A stretch of 64,000 bases of DNA, from assembly GCA_014529385.2 (NCBI GenBank), contig CM043945.1, positions 155,504,741 to 155,568,740 of the forward strand. The letters are read 5' to 3'. A model generated the notes under the pieces. That model saw only the letters and a list, made by a program, of their open reading frames with translations. It made no database searches and was not told the DNA's origin. This DNA comes from Adiantum capillus-veneris (lineage: Eukaryota > Streptophyta > Polypodiopsida > Polypodiales > Pteridaceae). A program made the translations under genes and the position numbers. Numbering within the stretch: the first letter of the stretch is position 1; each line of letters starts with the position of its first letter. Below, one piece after another: positions 53,057-64,000 of this stretch.

Positions 53057-53509
53057 GTGACTGCCTTTCAGACATTGAAAGAGAAATTGACTACAGGACC
53101 AGTTTTGACTTTGCCGGACTTGCAAAAGTCATTTGAAGTATATTGTGATGCTTGTGGTCATAGTCTGGGTGCGGTCTTAATGCAAGAAGGCCATGTCATT
53201 GCTTACAAGAGCCGATCGTTCTCAAGGCAGGAGATGACAACACAGATTTATGAGAAAGAGCTTTTGGCGGTTATCCATGCTCTTACTCAGTGGAGGCATT
53301 ACCTACTCGGATTTTACTGTCTTTACAGACCATCAGTGTTTGCGCTACTTCTTGTCACAGAAGCAGCTTTCGGAAAAGCAGATGCGATGGGCGAACATCT
53401 TGTCACAGTTTCACTTCTAGATTGTCCATGTGCAGGGACAGAAGAATGTGGTGACAGATGCTTTGTCTCAAAAGCCGTTGGTTCCAGCTATTTTCGCAAT
53501 ACATCATAG
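53057..53509 (+). pseudogene. pol: RNase H of A2
   Basis: SFEVYCDACGHSLGAVLMQE and YEKELLAVIHALTQWRHYLL are clear. A five-base loss near 53312 shifts the frame so that FTDH and later blocks are in another frame, resuming with VTDALSQKP at 53452. Confidence 0.88.
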
Positions 53510-54278
53510 GAGCTTCGAGGATATGGTCGACACTATGCCACACATTGCAGATATTTTCACACGGATACGGAATGGGGAGACAGTAGCAGGATACTCCATT
53601 CGGGAAGGCTATTTGATGAGAAAAACCATGTTGTGCGTTACACAACCGTTGAGGGAAAAGGTTATGACTGAATGCCACTGTCCACCTTTTACGGGTCACT
53701 GCAGCATTGCTACCACCATGAAAGGGGTAGAGAGATATTTCTTTTGGCCGAGACTCAAAAAGGATGTGGAAGAGTTTGTGCGCAGTTGCTTAGTATGCCA
53801 AAAGGTCAAGTTTGACAGGCATAAGGCACAGAAATTGTTACAGCATTTACCCAGGTCCCATACCACCCGCCCCTGGGAAAGTATTGCAATGGATTACATT
53901 TTTGATCTCCCGAGAACACAGAGTGGTCACGATGGTATCTGGACTGTTATTGACAGATTTAGCAAACAGGCTCATTTCATTCCAGTGAAGAAAACAGTCA
54001 AGCCGGCTCACTTAGCGAGACTGTTTGTGGCCCAGATCTTCAGATTAAATGGCATGCCTGAGACGATTGTCTTCGACAGAGACCCCAGATTTACATGTTT
54101 GTTTTTCGAAGGCAATTTGGGAGAACATTGGCACGCGGTTGCAGTTCTCGTCATTGTTCCACCCTGGGCAATCTGCGATTGCAAATTCAGTGGTTCTAGA
54201 TTTATTGAAATCTTATATCTCGGATTAGAAGACTCATTGGGAAAAGTACCTACCTTTGGTGGAATTTGCCTACAATAA
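53430..54278 (+). pseudogene. pol: Integrase of A2, N-terminal and core
   Basis: HHCC zinc region (CHCPPFTGHCSIATT ... CLVCQKVKFD), first catalytic Asp in ESIAMDYIFDLP, TVIDRFSKQAHF, second Asp in VFDRDPRF. The frame then shifts near 54110; the region of the third acidic residue is shortened (54150-54170). Frame 54256-54492 continues with VEFAYNNTIHSSTGKAPFE. Confidence 0.88.
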
Positions 54279-54489
54279 CACGATACACTCTTCGACGGGG
54301 AAGGCGCCATTTGAGATTGTTGAAGGTGCTGCGAAGGTTCCACCCTTCCTAAGCACAAAAGATAAGATTTTTGAAGCGGATGAATATACGCAAGAGTTAG
54401 ATACGGCTTTTGCCAAAGGATCGAGACTTTGCATAAGTCTCAAGAACGACAGAAAAAGGCAGCGGATCGCCATCGTCGCGACTCGAAAT

Positions 54490-54944
54490 TGAAGGAGGAT
54501 GATTGGGTGCTCTTACGTTTTGCGAAGGCACGCCTAAGAAAGAAAAAGGGAAAGGAGAGGCTTTTTCCAAAGCTTAGTATGCGATACTACAGACCTTTCT
54601 AGATCACTGAAAAGATAACTGATGTCTCCTTTCGATTGAAACTGCCAGATACTTGGAGGATTCACAATGCATTTCATGTGAGTCTCTTGAAACCTTTTAA
54701 GGGTGATGTGCCTGAAGATGGGGAGCATGATGAGCGACCCGAAGTGGAAGAAAACGAGGAGATCCTTGTTCCTGAACAGATTTTGGCACATAAGGATACG
54801 AAGAATAAAGGTAAAGTCCGAAGGTGGTTCTTGCTTAAGTTCAAGAACTATCCTGCATTGGATGCGAAGTGGATGGAGGAGGAGGACCTAGCAGATACTC
54901 CTCAGATTGTGAAACTTTACCTCGATGCTTTTGGTTTAGCATAG
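54490..54944 (+). pseudogene. pol: Integrase C-terminus and chromodomain of A2
   Basis: KEDDWVLLRFAKARLRKKK, a TAG at 54600-54602 in RYYRPF, then an open frame from 54636: HVSLLKPFKGDVP, VPEQILAHKDTKNKGKVRR, FLLKFKNYPALDAKWMEEED. The chromodomain is complete and close to A1. Confidence 0.88.
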
Positions 54945-55524
54945 TCTACTCCAAATGGAACCCAGAATTCAGCTTGGCCGGAGATCTGGTGCAGTGGGAT
55001 GCACAAGAAGGGAGTCACTCCGCTCCTTTGTCAACAGATGCCTTGATTTAGATACTAGAGTCACTGATGTCTCTTTGAGCTTCAGGGATACTGAAAGCTC
55101 ACAGTATTCTGATGTATGACTTTAGGAAATGGAATTCCTGATTATGATACTGATTTGTTCTTGACTTCTTTTAAGTGCAGGAACTGATAGACGAAATGAT
55201 TGTAGCATTTTGGTCTGATTGATCTCGAATAGACATGGTTGCAATAGGGGTTAGTCAATCGGACATCGATGAGGTCCCGATTGGATCTAGATGCGATTGC
55301 TAGCTACATTGCCGATAAATCATGGTCTAAGATCCGAATGAATGTTGAACGTCATGTGATGTCCTGTGATGTCGTGTGACGTGACTGTCGATTTGGTACA
55401 TGTGCTAGATGTGTGTTCCTAGCACGTAGGTACTAACAGTCAGTGTCTGCTAAGACGGTTTATGGCTTCTGTCTATTTTGCAGGCGTAATCGAGAGCGAT
55501 TACAATGCTTTCAAGAGGGGAGTA

Positions 55525-55822
55525 TGTTACAAAGTGATGACGTGTCTGTCCGAGAGCATGCGGGAAACCCTAACCCTGATTGCTGCTGAAAACCCTAATT
55601 CTGCAAACCCTAACCCTAAAACCTGCAACCCTAAAATCTGCCAGAAACCCTAACCCTAACCCTAATCCTAAAACCTGCCCTAATCCCAAACCCTAACCCT
55701 CGCAGCAGAAAAGCAGATTTCCGGAAAATGCGTTGGCATGCTGACATGTCACCGTATGGAAAAAAGCAGGATTTTCAGCCCTCCAGCGATGGATTTGGCT
55801 GCTTTTTCTCTACGCTTTGGCA

Positions 55823-55881
<59 letters not shown>

Positions 55882-56197
55882 TTTAGCTTTTGATTTAGAA
55901 GCTTTTGGGGCTCTGCTTTTGGGCATCCCTTGTAAACTTTAAATAAGCGGTGAGGTCTCACTCTGCAGAGCATCTGGACGCAGAGTCTTAAAGTGAAACC
56001 CTAACCGCTCTCTTGTACTTTGACATTGATTAATACATAAAGAAATACCGAAAGGGGCACCAGTCTTTGGGGCCAATATCTCTAGGCACGAAACTCCGTC
56101 GGGCCAGTGCAAGTCTATTGTGATCTGTGAATTGTTTTGAAGTGGTTATTTGGTGCTGTCGTGATTGATTCTTGACTTGGAGAGTCCAAGTTTGTTA
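55525..56197 (+). repeat. 3' LTR of A2
   Basis: Preceded by TTCAAGAGGGGAGTA. Starts TGTTACAAAGTGATGACG. 55565-55702 is a stretch of CCCTAA/CCCTAAA units, some in tandem. A (GA)n run lies at 55825-55878. The final CA is missing (TTTGTTA then TGG), so the edge is frayed. Confidence 0.88.
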
Positions 56198-56640
56198 TGG
56201 CATCCATTTCAAACAAATTCCAAACAAGTTCTCAAACAGATTTAAAACCTTAAAAAAGCAATCTCGACATCAGTCGAGCTCGAAAAGTCGACCGACTTTC
56301 CATCCTAGAACTTGCATCAAAAATTAGGGTTAGGTTCATTCCGTAAGGTCGTAGCCAAGCACAGCATGGTCCATCAGCTCTTGAACAGACAGTGTTTTTC
56401 GTTGGCGGCGATGGTAGTCCCAAGATAGCAATCGCACTAGATCTCCAAGGTCATCTGCTCGTGAAGAGACATCTACTGAAGATGTCAAGAAATTTCAAGT
56501 TATAATCTGCTAGGGTTTCCATGGCAAGCATTTCAGGATACCCCACTCTACCAGAAGTTGCACTCCGAAGGAAGATGTCAGAAACCATACAACTTCGGGC
56601 AAATTTTATTTTTTTCCTTGAAAGCTTGCCAAGTACTTAG
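56198..56640. other. Interval between A2 and C3
   Basis: No gene is recognised. It may be the inner continuation of the C3 internal region on the minus strand, but no gag motif is visible. Confidence 0.4.
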
Positions 56641-56924
56641 AGTATGCTGCTTGGTAGCTGTAGACATCAACACCTGCATGGCACTGCTTCTGAGAAAAAC
56701 AGTGACTTGAAACAAATCTGGATCCTTCTCTTGCAAGTGATCTTAATTGGCTTATGCCCTGTAAGACATGAGCGGTGAAGACGGGAGCGCGCCCGATGCG
56801 CAATGAAGTAAGGGTGGGAGTGGCTAATAAGTCCGGGTTGGAGGGCGGAGATCCCTCAAAAATTCCAACAGCTCTGTCTGCTCTTTTGTAGGACCAGTAT
56901 GCTTTCAGAAAGCACACGCCTGAT

Positions 56925-56935
56925 GCTCTGATACC
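56925..56935 (-). other. Primer-binding site of C3
   Basis: The plus strand reads GCTCTGATACC followed by G where A is standard; next to the LTR end. Confidence 0.8.
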
Positions 56936-56937
56936 GC

Positions 56938-57592
56938 TATCACAAGACGGGCACCACGTGCCAATAGAAAAGAACAGAGTGAACAAACTTTTAGCACTTC
57001 AATAACAATTGAACTGAGAGAGAGAGAGAGAGAGAGACGACACGCGACACAGAGTAGTGGAATTCCACTCCAAAGAGTATTGGCCCCAAACCTTGGCGCC
57101 CCTTACGGTATTTCTTTATATTGCATCAAAACAGTACAAGCCGGTACTCCAAACTCTGCACCTTCTCCAGGAAGCATGCCAAAGAATAAGCCCTAACCTC
57201 ATATTTAAAGGTAAAAAGCAGTTCACATGAAAAGCCTTCAAAACTCAAAAGCATCTGGTCCAAAAGCAATGCTCAGAAGCTGCCAACGTAAAATCCGGAA
57301 TTCCGTACAGCTGCCACGTCAGCAGCCAGCGCAAAACGCGGAAATCCATACAGCCTGCCACGTCATCATGTCAGTGCAAATTTCAAAAATCTGCCACGTC
57401 ATCAGTTTTTTTTGTGTGCGGGTCCTGCTTTATTTTAATCCTTTATGTCACTTGGGGCCCCATCGGACGGGGTCCCCATAAGTTGGTAGGTTTCTTCTGC
57501 TGTTACTTGTTCTTCTTAGGGTTTAGCCCCTCGGCCAGCATCTACAAGTTGGCTCCATTCTTTAGGCTTTGACACGTCAGCAATTTGTTACA
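56938..57592 (-). repeat. C-family LTR C3
   Basis: On the minus strand it starts TGTAACAAATTGCTGACG and ends GTCTTGTGATA. The plus strand shows CCACGTCA boxes (57316, 57358, 57395) and a short GA run (57018-57037). Confidence 0.87.
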
Positions 57593-57858
57593 GGCACTGC
57601 CTCTGAGAAAAACAGCAGCTCGAAACAAATTTTGTATCCTTCTCTTGTAAGTGATCTTTATGGCTTATGCCCTGTAAGACATGAGCGGTGAAGACGGGCA
57701 CGTGCCTGATGCACGATGTAGTAAGGGTGGGAGTGGCTAGTAAGTCCGGGGTTAGAGCACGAAGCCAATGAACTTTTGAAAGTGCAATCTTGCTCTGTCT
57801 GCTCCTTGGTGGGACCGGTATGCTTTCAGAAAAGCACACGCCTAATGCTCTGATACCA
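57593..57858 (-). other. Leader and primer site of C2
   Basis: The primer site reads GCTCTGATACCA on the plus strand at 57847-57858. The leader is homologous to 56680-56935 (GTAAGGGTGGGAGTGGCTA) and to 46750-46920 of D. There is no polypurine tract before the C3 LTR. Confidence 0.8.
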
Positions 57859-57859
57859 C

Positions 57860-58581
57860 TGTCACAAAACGGACACCGCGTGCCAATAGAAAAGAACAGA
57901 CTGAACAACTTTAAGCACTTCAAATAACAACTGAATTGTAAGAGAGAGACCACACGCGACACACAGTGGCGGAATTCCACCCCAGAGAGTATTGGCCCCA
58001 AACCTTGGCACCCCTTTCGGTATCATCAACACGCGACACAGAGTGGCGGAATTCCACCCTAGAGAGTATTGGCCCCAAACCTTGGCACCCCTTTCGGTAT
58101 CATCAACACAGTACAAGCCGATACTCGAGACTCTGCACCTTCTCCAGGAAGCATGCCAAAGAATGAGCCCTTAGCACATATTTAAAGGCCCTAGGCCCCA
58201 AAAGCAGCTTACATGAAAAGCCTTCAAACTCAAAAGCTTCGGTCCAAAAGCAATGCCAAAAACCTGTCAACGTAAATCACGGAAATTCGCACAGCAGTCA
58301 GCGCAAAACGCGGAAATCCATACAGCCTACCATGTCATCATGCCAGCACAATTTTCGAAAATCTGCCACGTCATCAATTTGCGCAAGTCTTTTGTGTGTG
58401 TGAGAGAGTCCAGCTTTATTTGAATTCTTTATGTCACCTGAGGCCCCATCAGACGGGGTCCCCATAAGTTGGTAGGACTTCTTCTTCTATTACTTGTTCT
58501 TCTTAGGGTTTAGGCCCCTCGGCCGACATCTACAAGTTGGCTCCCTTCTTCAGGGCTTTGACACGTTAGCAGTTTGTGACA
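57860..58581 (-). repeat. C-family LTR C2 with 77-bp duplication
   Basis: On the minus strand it starts TGTCACAAACTGCTAACG. On the plus strand the unit ACGCGACACAC/GAGTGGCGG starts at 57954 and again at 58031, a 77-base tandem duplication covering the conserved CCGAAAGGGGTGCCA block. Confidence 0.9.
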
Positions 58582-59375
<794 letters not shown>

Positions 59376-59588
59376 CTGGCTACGAGCACACCATGGCCAC
59401 ATGAATGACACTGTGAACCTGCGAATTTCCAGAAGCGGCCTCTCTGTCAGGTCCTCACCTACACGCACCATGGGACCCAAACCAATACAGCAAACAACCC
59501 CCCCGAAACCGGACATCATGGAAGGGAATACGCTACCATGCTCATTACGAGACATGGGGACTCATCTCCTCGATGCACACCACCATCA

Positions 59589-60274
59589 TGAAGCAAAGTG
59601 ATGAAATCAAAGACCTAGCTCTAAAAAACCAAGAATTGGAACACAAGCTCCAAATGCAAGACCTATGAGTCCGTCACCAAGAGGAGAAGATGCAGGAGCT
59701 CCAGGGTGCTCTTGGTAAGCACACAACTACAATGCAAGACACGCTAGCCACACATAATGAAAAGATTGCGCAAATGAATGTATCTGAAAATGTGGGCTCT
59801 TGGAAAGATGCACTGACAAACACACCAATGCCTCAGACTTCCTCAATGAACAGAGACATGTATGCTAATGAGGAAGACCAAGAATACACCGAACAAGAGA
59901 GAAGAAAAATGAACATCGTGATACGGGGTATCCCCGAATCCGACAACGAGAAGGTCATTACCTTGAACACAGACATCACGGAAATGATCTCCACTAACTT
60001 CGGAATGCACGATGTGGTGGTATATGGTGCACATCGAGTAGGCAAGAAGAAACCAGAAGCAAATCGGGCAATCGTATGCACACTTCTGGATGCCTGCAAG
60101 AGGGCTACTATCCTCGAAAACGCCCGCATCTACTTAAAGGATAGCGCACTATACATCAATGAAGATAGAACGCCGAACCAACAAAAGACCAGACGTGAAG
60201 CATACGAAGCTCGCATGAACAAAAAAACAGCCCAAGCGGACACGAAAGGGGAAGCAAAAGAGGAAACAAAATGA
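59589..60274 (+). pseudogene. ORF1 of LINE-3: coiled coil plus RNA-binding domain
   Basis: From ATG 59589 (MKQSDEIKDLALKNQELEHK) a coiled coil runs with one TGA at 59666-59668; the frame is then open from 59690 to 60274. RRKMNIVIRGIPESDNEKVI begins an RRM-like domain as in vertebrate-type L1 ORF1 proteins, then VVYGAHRVGKKKPEANRAIV and KDSALYINEDRTPNQQKTRR form the C-terminal domain. No CCHC knuckle is present, unlike LINE-2. Expected to trimerise and bind element RNA. Confidence 0.82.
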
Positions 60275-60289
60275 CAATGCGAGACCCAT

Positions 60290-61110
60290 GGGTTCACGGA
60301 ATTACACGTAACGAGTTGGAATTGCAGAGGCTTCCTGTGGCATAAAGGAGAAGGATTAACAGAAGTCCTACCACAAGCCGACATTCTCTTTTTATTGGAA
60401 ACATGGGAACACGATGCATGTAGAATACCACACATTGAAGGATATGTCACACACTCCCTACGGATGCCATGTACAAAAATGAGGGGACAAGGAGGAGTCG
60501 CAGTGATATACCGAGAGGAAACTCAGAAAAATGATCACAATTTGCAACACAGATGCCCATAACCGGTACATATGGATCAAGTTTGACACAAAACCTAAAC
60601 CTATGTTCATTGCCGGGTGCTACATCCCCCATAGAGAGTCACCATTCTATGGTGCCTTCAATGTAGAGAAGAATCACCCTTTCGAGGATCTGTATGCCGA
60701 TATCCATGCCTATGCACAAGAAGGGATGATTATGCTTATTGGGGACATGAATGCTTGCATAGCACATGCGCAAATGCAAATGGTGGATCTCATGACACCT
60801 CCAATGCTTGAACATAATGAGATACTAGATCCCACATGGGAGAGATGTTCGAAAGATCTCATTACAAACCCGCAAGGTATTGCATTGCTCAGTATGATGA
60901 CATCCTTACAACTAATCGCCGTCAATGGAACAAGTTAGTTTGAAAAATCGGGAGAATGCACATGCTACACGGCCAACAAAGGCATGAGTGTTATTGATTA
61001 TGTATTGATTGCATATGAGGCATCCCATATTGTAAGTAATTTTACAATTGGGAAGAGGTCACCCAATTCGGACCACACCCCAATCCATGTAAGGCTACAA
61101 GTTCCCACTC
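60290..61110 (+). pseudogene. ORF2 endonuclease of LINE-3
   Basis: HVTSWNCRGFLWHKGEGLTE starts the domain at about 60305; LFLLETWE, then a frameshift near 60520. Frame 60531-60938 has FIAGCYIPHRESPF and IGDMNACIAH, with a TAG at 60936-60938. SVIDYVLIAYEASHI and SPNSDHTPIHV (catalytic SDH) complete it. Confidence 0.85.
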
Positions 61111-62526
61111 AAAAAGCACAAAAACAACCCCATGCCCGATCATGGACATACAAAATGCAAGTGGACAAGAAAAGAATGTATGCAGAACATCTAGACAATG
61201 CACTTGCTCATGTACCCATACCATCACACATCACACAAACATGGCCAATTTTCAAACAAGCTCTCTGTGACGCCGTGGAACAAACAATGGGAAAAACACA
61301 TCGGCGAGGAAATCATGTTAAAGGGCTACCGCATAACCCATGGTTTGATGAAGAGTGCAAGTATGTCAAAAAACAATTGCGGGCACTGTCAACGACAAAC
61401 ACGGAATGGGAAACTCTATCAAAAGACTACACAAATCTCAAGAGGCGGAAAAGAAGAAACTATGAGCTACGCACGGAGACACAAGCCATAGCCAACTTCA
61501 AGAAAAATCCCAAAAAAGAATGGCTGAAAATAAAAGGACGGAGACATGACATTATGGGGGACATAAGCTCAGATGACATGTACATGTATGTGGAACAACT
61601 ATATGTGCATAATAATGCGGAAGAAATGCCACACATGCAAACCGATCTCCATGCCCAAGACCACTTTGATCCCGAAACGGTTAAAAAAGGCATACAGAAA
61701 CTTGCAAATGGGAAAGCTCCGGACATACTACACTTGAACTCAGAAATGCTTAAATGGTCAGGTATGAGAGCCAGAGAGTGGATACATAGAATGATAAACC
61801 AACCCATTGTTCAAGGGCTACCCGAGGACTGGCAAAAGAACTGGATCAAAGCACTTTACAAAAAAGGGGATGTAAATCAGCCTACCAACTACCGTACCAT
61901 TATGGTTGGATCTTGCATGGCAAAGCTTTTGGGAAGCATCTTAGAACAAAGCATAAGCACATGGGCAGAGACAAAATGGAAAACGAGCAAAAGAACAAGC
62001 AGGTTTTCGACCAAAACATAGCACCATTGATCACCTTGTTTCACTCAGGGTATTAATGAAAGAGAGTCGGCTAAAGGGAAAAACATTATACTGTTGCTTT
62101 GTAGATTTCACCAAAGCCTTTGACACGGTCCCGAGAATGGGTATATGGAAAAGGATGGAATGCATAAAAGTACCGATGCATCTCAGGAGTGCGGTAGCAC
62201 GTCTCTATGACAGAGTCATATGTCAACTAAAAACGCACGAAGGGCTGTCCAAAGCTTTCTCGAGCAACATGGGGGTCAAACAAGGATGCCCTCTCTCCCC
62301 TACTCTTTTTGGATTGTGCATTGACCAAATAGAAAGCTTCCTCCCTCAACTAGAAGGGGATGAACCAGCCATCGGAATGTTTACACTTCTCATGCTCATC
62401 TATGCAGACGATGTGGCTCTTTTCGCCCATGTAATGCTCTTTTCGCCCATGACATTACAGCTCTACAGAAATTGGTCGATGCGTTACATGCTTTTTGTGA
62501 AAATGTGGGTCTATCAATCAATGTAG
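61111..62526 (+). pseudogene. ORF2 reverse transcriptase of LINE-3
   Basis: ANGKAPDILHLNSEML, WIKALYKKGDVNQPTNYR, a frame break near 62000, then CCFVDFTKAFDTVPR (motif A), MGVKQGCPLSPTLFGL and LIYADDVALFAHV with an intact YADD box (62401-62412). An 18-base partial duplication (CATGTAATGCTCTTTTCG region, 62428-62450) shifts the frame straight after. Confidence 0.87.
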
Positions 62527-63747
62527 ACAAAACAAAGTTCATGATTGTAAAGACTCGTAAGATGGATATCCACGCCCCCCTCATGTATCAAGGGAAACAA
62601 ATTGAGAAAGTCGACAGTTTCAAGTACTTGGGGATTGACATCCCGTGCAACTATGCTTGGGGACAATGCGCACATAATAGAATTGACATCGGCCATGCCA
62701 AGTACTATCAATTTGAAAACATGTGCACACAAAGGAGCATAAAAAGATGGGAGATAAAAGCGACCATTTTTGAGACATGCATAGTGCAAGCCATCCTCTA
62801 CGGAGTGGAAATATGGGGAGCAAGCATTTCAGCCCACACATGGAATGAAATTGAAAAATTTTCTATGTCGACACATGGGGGTCAAAAAGACGACACCATA
62901 CTCCGTGCTACTCTTGGAGACGGGCAAGAGACCACTAGAAATGAAAGCATTGCAAAAAATGTACACGTATATCATGAAGGTCAAAGCGATGCCTACTACT
63001 CGAATCCCCCGCATTGCATGGGAAACGGGATGTGCGCCGCAAAAGACAAAAAAAAAGCAAATTTTTGTCATCAAGCCTCATACAAGACATTAAGAAATGG
63101 TTCGCTAAATGGAATGTAGAGGCATATGTGGACATGCTTATTGAGGAGGGCAAGGAGGGAGAACACATGCTGAATTTTGAAATTGCATTACTAAATAGCC
63201 TCCACACCAAGTGGAAGACAACGCAACACCGCTCAAAATTTGAATACTATTGCAAGCATGTCAACACAAAGTATTGGGAAGGCTATAGCACAAACCCAAT
63301 GGAAGAGGCCCACATACGAACACCCATGCCCCACATGGCACGAAGAGCCATCTCTTTGATGCGACAAGGTCACATATGCTCAAAATAGAAACAGAGGGCT
63401 GGCTGAAAATTGATGCTTCTAAACGGATATGCACATCATGTACAATGCAAGCTCCCGAAGATGAAGCACACGTGACATTGGAATGCCCAGAATACGCTCA
63501 CATCCGGGCTAACTTTCAACCACTTCTAAGCCGTTGCTCTACCTTTGCGGACCTATTATCCAAGACAGGCCCCTCCCCTACAGCTCTCGGCACATACCTC
63601 ACCCGCATACTTGAGCATCAAAAGACACTCATAGGAACACAAAAAGAGAATAACACACACACACACCACACCATACACCCCCGTGAGGGGAGACTATGTA
63701 TCACTTTGAGGTCCCATGGGTCATTTTTGGCCCCCCGCGGACGTTAA
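62472..63747 (+). pseudogene. ORF2 C-terminal region of LINE-3
   Basis: LVDALHAFCENVGLSINVDK, DSFKYLGIDI and ILYGVEIWGASIS are typical post-RT blocks. A frame change near 62870 leads to 63014-63388, and 63376-63747 carries CTSCTMQAPEDEAHVTLECP, a C-x2-C ... H ... C zinc-binding motif. Frameshifts prevent a full product. Confidence 0.82.
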
Positions 63748-63755
63748 TACCAAAT

Positions 63756-63760
<5 letters not shown>

Positions 63761-63813
<53 letters not shown>

Positions 63814-63822
63814 TCTCCGAGA
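63761..63822 (+). repeat. (CT)n tract at the 3' end of LINE-3
   Basis: About 24 CT units then an imperfect CCCTCTCTCC stretch. Confidence 0.95.
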
Positions 63823-64000
63823 GACAATCAGTTTTCTCTTTTTGTTAAGGAGTTAGCTTCTCCTTTCGGCTGTTTTGATCAAGAAGTTGGCTTCTCCTTT
63901 CGGCTCTTTTGATCAAGGAGTTGGCTTCTCCTTTCGTCCAAATCAGAACTCTTGATATTCCGACGTAGTAAAATTAGCCATCACACCCAGACCACATTGA
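63823..64000 (-). repeat. C-family trailer fragment, minus strand
   Basis: Reverse complement of 41205-41360 of C1. A 34-base unit (GAGTTGGCTTCTCCTTTCGG) is present about 2.7 times. The element continues outside the window. Confidence 0.88.

Larger units (their letters stand above)
51341..56197 (+). mobile_element. Gypsy chromovirus A2, 5' truncated
   Basis: Starts just after the gag zinc-knuckle position of A1 and runs through protease, RT, RNase H, integrase, chromodomain, trailer and 3' LTR. Most coding is better preserved than in A1, but frameshifts and deletions are present. Confidence 0.93.
56641..58581 (-). mobile_element. C-family LTR-leader-LTR-leader array
   Basis: On the minus strand: LTR C2 (58581-57860), primer site and about 265-base leader, LTR C3 (57592-56938), primer site and a homologous leader. 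No coding sequence is left. Confidence 0.82.

Noticed and set aside
55565-55702. True telomere end or telomeric fusion
   Set aside because: The units are imperfect, interspersed with other words, and wholly inside an LTR with flanking element sequence on both sides.

Overview
The window is plant nuclear DNA made almost entirely of nested and broken retrotransposons. I found no cellular protein gene, rRNA, tRNA or CRISPR array. A land plant is indicated by Ty3/gypsy chromoviruses with a chromodomain integrase, Ty1/copia, L1-type LINEs with a plant-type ORF1 zinc knuckle and a C-terminal zinc-binding domain, primer sites complementary to initiator-methionine tRNA, and telomere-like CCCTAAA units inside LTRs. 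The species cannot be named from this; a large-genome fern or other non-seed plant is only a guess.

Layout. 1-6454: chromovirus A1, running in from the left, with a rearranged 3' end. 6455-9090: autonomous-type element B1 on the minus strand. 9695-15334: two tandem copies (B2, B3) of a non-autonomous partner family that share one LTR and carry an unfamiliar ORF. 15678-19396: LINE-1, internally deleted, with an 18-bp target duplication. 20254-34921: near full-length LINE-2, interrupted by a copia element (23826-31640), itself interrupted by a 2.65-kb palindromic element (25964-28610); a 147-bp MITE with a 9-bp duplication sits in its 3' part. 34939-39790: AT-rich DNA with LTR, primer-site and MITE remnants. 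39792-42178: element C1, a gag-protease relic plus 3' LTR. 42179-47492: element D on the minus strand, an A-type chromovirus scrambled internally and hit by a solo LTR. 47493-49776: gypsy remnant E. About 49777-51340: rearranged B4. 51341-56197: chromovirus A2, with a solo LTR between protease and RT. 56641-58581: C-family LTR-leader repeats on the minus strand. 59373-63760: LINE-3, a different lineage with an L1-type RNA-binding ORF1, bracketed by (CT)n tracts. 63823-64000: another C-family 3' end.

How the parts relate. A, C, D and E are related gypsy lineages sharing leader or LTR blocks. B1 and B2-B4 share LTR, primer site, leader and the first codons of gag, so B2-B4 probably used B1-like enzymes. 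Every pol found is inactivated. Recurrent short tandem duplications and inverted copies suggest frequent template switching during reverse transcription, or later recombination.
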